Source: Myxococcales bacterium
GTDB taxonomy: Bacteria; Myxococcota_A; Polyangia; JAAYKL01
Assembly: GCA_012522445.1 (NCBI GenBank)
Contig: JAAYKL010000092.1
Location: 1-64,000, forward strand
Reading direction: 5' to 3'
DNA: 64,000 bases
Shown: piece by piece, positions 61,481 to 64,000 of the stretch
How positions within the stretch are numbered: position 1 is the first letter of the stretch
Layout of the letters: every line of letters starts with the position of its first letter
Program-made: the position numbers and the translations under genes
The notes under the pieces: model-generated
What the model saw: only the letters and a program-made list of their open reading frames with translations
Told to the model about the DNA's origin: nothing
Database searches by the model: none

Positions 61481-62005
61481 TCAATGACGGCGAATGGTCA
61501 ACCGCCGAACCGCTGGGCCATCGTCTTTGCCGCGGTGGACAAATTCCTCGAAGGAGAGGTCGTGGACAACGCTGATCTCTTCGTCGTCCAGATCGATTAA
61601 AAACGATATGCTGTGCGGCTTCTTTTGCCAGGTGGCGTCGCGTTTTTCATTCAACCAGGTTTTGAGGGTCGAAAAATGCACGTCGGAGAATTGTGCCCGC
61701 AACTCGTTGCGGATGCTGCGCACCATCGCAAAGACCGTCACCGCATAGCGCGACGGGTACACGCCATCCTCGGGTTCGACATCGGGCCAAGGCGCAAAAC
61801 TCGCTGTCAGCACCGCCAGTTTTCGCTCCTGGCGGACAAAGCGCTCATAAGCGGACTTCACCTCGCTGGGATCGTCGCTGAAACGCAGCACCAGATCGCC
61901 AATGCAGCGGCAATCGGCGAGCTCTCGCGTCAGGTCGTCGACGTTTACGAAGTAGGTTTGCTCCTTGCTGAGTTTCGTTTTGTGAACAACTGGCAATCTT
62001 TCCAT
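61481..62005 (-). CDS. Protein of unknown function
   Basis: The 174-residue soluble protein starts at 62005, where GAGAGGGAG lies upstream. The N-terminal 60 residues form a helical part (NVDDLTRELADCRCIGDLVLRFSDDPSEVKSAYERFVRQ), then an alpha/beta region (YAVTVFAMVRSIRNELRAQFSDVHFSTLKTWLNEK; HSISFLIDLDDEEISVVHDLSFEEF). No known motif. It is convergent with the chemosensory operon and divergent from the oxidoreductase gene. Confidence 0.55.
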   Translation of the reverse strand: MERLPVVHKTKLSKEQTYFVNVDDLTRELADCRCIGDLVLRFSDDPSEVKSAYERFVRQERKLAVLTASFAPWPDVEPEDGVYPSRYAVTVFAMVRSIRNELRAQFSDVHFSTLKTWLNEKRDATWQKKPHSISFLIDLDDEEISVVHDLSFEEFVHRGKDDGPAVRRLTIRRH

Positions 62006-62099
62006 GGCACTCCCTCTCGCAAAAAAAACAAAGCAAAATGATATAATTTCTACCGGGCGAATGCGAGCGCAGAAGTGTGACGAAATGTGGCAAGACTCT

Positions 62100-62129
62100 T
62101 TAACTGAAGTATATTCCATTCAATATAAT
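62100..62129 (+). promoter_or_regulatory. Candidate promoter of the OYE-family gene
   Basis: TTAACT (62100-62105), 18 bases and TATAAT (62124-62129) occur in an A/T-rich intergenic stretch, about 98 bases before the oxidoreductase ATG. The -10 is perfect, the -35 weak. Confidence 0.4.
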
Positions 62130-62226
62130 ACACCGTATGTAAGTCACTCTACACACTAATCCACGTCACGCATTTCTCTGTGAACAAGAACAGGACCCGG
62201 CGCAGAAATTCCGCTAGGATGGCGCC

Positions 62227-63414
62227 ATGAAAACCGCCTTTACACCATACACACTGGGCAACATCGAATTGCGAAACCGCTTCATCCGCGCGGGCTGTTT
62301 TGAGGGCATGGCGCAAGAGGGCCAGGTCACCGATGCGTTAATCGAACACCACGAGGCCCTGGCGCGCGGCGGCATGGCCATGACCACCGTGGGCTATCTC
62401 TCCGCCAGCGAGGACGGCCGCGGATTTGGGCACGAGCTGTGGGCCAATCCCGCCATCCAGCCGCGGCTGCGGCAACTCACCGACGCCGTGCACCGCCACG
62501 GCGCCCTCGCCTCGGTGCAAATCGTGCATTGTGGTTTTTTTGCCAGTCCCTGGGTGACGGGTTATCCCACCTACGGCGCCTCCAAAAAGCTCTGCCTGTT
62601 TCGCCTCTCCATTTGCCGCAAAATGACCCTCTCTGACATCCGCGAGAAGGTCGACGACTTTGTTCGCGCCGCCCAACTGGCTCGAGACAGCGGCTTCGAC
62701 GCCATCGAAGTGCACGCCGGACACGGCTACTTGCTCAGCCAATTCCTCTCGCCCTGGACCAATCGCCGCGACGACGAATTTGGCGGCAGCCTCGACAACC
62801 GCCTCCGCTTTCCCGTCATGGTCATCTCCGCCCTGCGCGAGGCCCTGGGCCCCGACTTCCCCGTCCTGGTCAAAATGAACCTCGAAGACGGATTTCGCGG
62901 CGGCGTGACCCTCCCGGAGGCCGTCATCATCGCCCGCGCTTTTGCCGACGCCGGCGCCACGGCCCTCATCCCTAGCTGCGGCTTCACCGCGCGTACGCCA
63001 TTTATGATGTTGCGCGGTCGGGTGCCCGCCAAAGAGATGATCCGCAACCAGCCCGAGTGGTTCATGCGCTTGGGCCTCATCTTCTTTCGCCGCCTGGTGG
63101 TGCGCACCTATCCCTTTTCGCCCCTGTTTCTGCTCAACGGCGCCCGGGAAATCCGCAACGCCGTATCGATTCCCGTCATTTACATCGGCGGCGTGCTGTC
63201 CGCGTCCCACATCGCCACCCTTATGGCCGAGGGCTTTCCCCTGTGCCAACTCGGCAGGGCCACCATCGAAAACCCCAACATCGTTCAACAACTGGGCCAA
63301 AACGCCGTGCAATCCTCCGACTGCGATCAATGCAACCGCTGCGTCGCCACCATGGATGCCCACGGCGTCTACTGCGTCACGGCCGAAGAGCGCCGCCAAT
63401 CAAACGCCCGCTAA
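62227..63414 (+). CDS. Old Yellow Enzyme-family NADH:flavin oxidoreductase with C-terminal cysteine cluster
   Basis: The 395-residue TIM-barrel flavoprotein has the OYE signatures: LGNIELRNRFIRAGCFEGMA, SVQIVHCG, HAGHGYLLSQFLSPWTNRRDDEFGGSLDNRLRFPV, VLVKMNLEDGF, NGAREIRNAVSIPVIYIGGV and FPLCQLGRATIENPNIVQQL. It uses FMN to reduce activated alkenes or related substrates. At the C-terminus CDQCNRC plus a later Cys (spacing C-x2-C-x2-C-x10-C) resembles the Fe-S site of dienoyl-CoA reductase-type OYEs but with slightly different spacing and without the FAD domain. AGGA precedes the ATG. The substrate is unknown. Confidence 0.88.
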   Translation: MKTAFTPYTLGNIELRNRFIRAGCFEGMAQEGQVTDALIEHHEALARGGMAMTTVGYLSASEDGRGFGHELWANPAIQPRLRQLTDAVHRHGALASVQIVHCGFFASPWVTGYPTYGASKKLCLFRLSICRKMTLSDIREKVDDFVRAAQLARDSGFDAIEVHAGHGYLLSQFLSPWTNRRDDEFGGSLDNRLRFPVMVISALREALGPDFPVLVKMNLEDGFRGGVTLPEAVIIARAFADAGATALIPSCGFTARTPFMMLRGRVPAKEMIRNQPEWFMRLGLIFFRRLVVRTYPFSPLFLLNGAREIRNAVSIPVIYIGGVLSASHIATLMAEGFPLCQLGRATIENPNIVQQLGQNAVQSSDCDQCNRCVATMDAHGVYCVTAEERRQSNAR

Positions 63415-63467
63415 TCCCGCACGCCGCAAACTTGTCGCGCGCCGCGTTTGGGTCTACAATTCCACAC

Positions 63468-63932
63468 ATGAACACGACAGGCATCAGAGAATTTCGCCTC
63501 GGAGAAACGATCATCCGGGTTTGTCCGGCATGCGGCGTGGTCAACCCGCAAGGACCGTCCAATGGCTGCCCCCACCTGCAGTTGGTGCGATTTAACGGGG
63601 TCCCCGCATCTCTCGAAACCGTATTGATGGATGTGGCGACGCTGCGCCGCGCGTATGTTGAAAAGCTCAGCTCCCTCAAACAGCGCGTGCGGGATGCCGT
63701 GCAAACCGGAGAGGGGCACATTGAGGTTCCGCGACAAATTCGCGCGCAAGATGTCGACACGCTGTACTCCAAGGCCAACGACGCCGTCTTTGCGCTGTCC
63801 AACCCCGGGATGTCATCCGCCACCCCCAAGGCCGATGCGCCGCGCGCCCGCAAAAGCGCCCCGCGCAGCAAGCCCCTCGACGACCGCCAGCTCGATCTGC
63901 TGCTCTTGGCCCACCCCAAGGGCGAGGCCTGA
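63468..63932 (+). CDS. Small protein with zinc-ribbon-like N-terminus
   Basis: The 154-residue protein starts with a Cys motif (RVCPACGVVNPQGPSNGCPHLQ: C-x2-C, then C and H spaced about 11 residues on) likely to bind one zinc. A helical middle (AYVEKLSSLKQRVRDAVQTGEGHIEVPRQIRAQDVDTLYSKAND) and a basic Arg/Lys/Pro/Ala tail follow, with the end LDDRQLDLLLLAHPKGEA. It could be a nucleic acid-binding or adaptor protein; no family is recognised. It lies 53 bases after the OYE gene. Confidence 0.6.
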   Translation: MNTTGIREFRLGETIIRVCPACGVVNPQGPSNGCPHLQLVRFNGVPASLETVLMDVATLRRAYVEKLSSLKQRVRDAVQTGEGHIEVPRQIRAQDVDTLYSKANDAVFALSNPGMSSATPKADAPRARKSAPRSKPLDDRQLDLLLLAHPKGEA

Positions 63933-64000
63933 CCGCGCGATCACGGCTGGTTTGACTCTCGCATTATCTTTTGTTTGGCGCTGCGCACTTGCACCACGAA

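Noticed and set aside
62041-62046. TATAAT-like motif as promoter for the minus-strand gene ending at 61481
   Set aside because: The motif is on the other orientation or lacks a matching -35 at proper distance.
1-64000. CRISPR arrays, tRNA or rRNA genes, insertion sequences, integrases, prophage genes
   Set aside because: I looked for spaced direct repeats, cloverleaf-like arms, conserved rRNA stretches and transposase or integrase motifs and saw none. The only tandem repeat array is in the coding region of the GH18 gene.

Overview
The window is high-GC, gene-dense DNA from a Gram-negative bacterium. It encodes RND efflux, outer-membrane barrel proteins, lipoproteins and Kdo/capsule genes. 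Several features point to the Myxococcota/Bradymonadota (former deltaproteobacterial) sphere: two eukaryote-like Ser/Thr kinases, one with a PEGA/AgmX-like tail; a MerR-TPR regulator; PEGA-domain proteins; a chemosensory operon with no flagellar genes nearby; and a PilT ATPase. This placement is an inference from gene content, because no rRNA is present. I see no tRNA, rRNA, CRISPR array, insertion sequence or prophage.

Layout. 0.1-1.8 kb: a tiny lipoprotein-like frame and a lipoprotein with a barrel-like C-terminus. 2.0-10.2 kb: one plus-strand block with an RstA/RstB-like two-component system, a complete RND tripartite pump (adaptor, pump, TolC-like channel) and a 57-residue winged-helix-like protein. 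10.2-13.2 kb (minus): aspartate kinase, MerR-TPR regulator and an unknown protein. 13.4-20.8 kb: housekeeping genes (leuS, map, rqcH-like, nadK, rplU-rpmA). 20.9-22.8 kb (minus): an AblB-like acetyltransferase coupled to an unknown protein. 23.0-26.7 kb: a BrxD-like P-loop ATPase plus an Lhr/BrxHI-like helicase, without other BREX genes. 26.8-31.8 kb: kdsA-kdsB-kpsC-kpsS, which makes CMP-Kdo and the poly-beta-Kdo capsule linker. 31.8-37.9 kb: CDF metal exporter, barrel protein, phosphomannose isomerase, GH18 lipoprotein with a 30-bp tandem repeat, HEAT-like lipoprotein and methylmalonyl-CoA epimerase. 37.9-45.6 kb: Ser/Thr kinase, PilT ATPase, ilvC of Bacteroidota-like type, TPR protein, small unknown and a second kinase with a coiled-coil tail. 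45.6-49.9 kb (minus): an ECF sigma/anti-sigma operon running into two exported proteins and a PEGA protein. 50.0-52.9 kb: Crp/Fnr regulator and three tandem AIM24-family genes. 53.1-61.4 kb: receptor (minus) divergent from cheY-cheW-cheR-cheW-cheA-cheB (plus). 61.5-64.0 kb: an unknown, an Old Yellow Enzyme family oxidoreductase with a cysteine cluster, and a small zinc-ribbon-like protein.

Regulatory DNA that stands out: a near-match to the E. coli RstA box in front of the RstA-like gene; a 17-bp palindrome on the -35 of the GH18 promoter; nested TGTGCA-type inverted repeats, including a perfect 20-bp palindrome, upstream of a near-consensus ilvC promoter; and a strong hairpin in the rplU leader. 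The most promising candidate for an under-described system is the stand-alone BrxD-like/BrxHI-like pair at 23.0-26.7 kb. The acetyltransferase pair beside it, the triple AIM24 array and the ECF sigma operon are secondary candidates.
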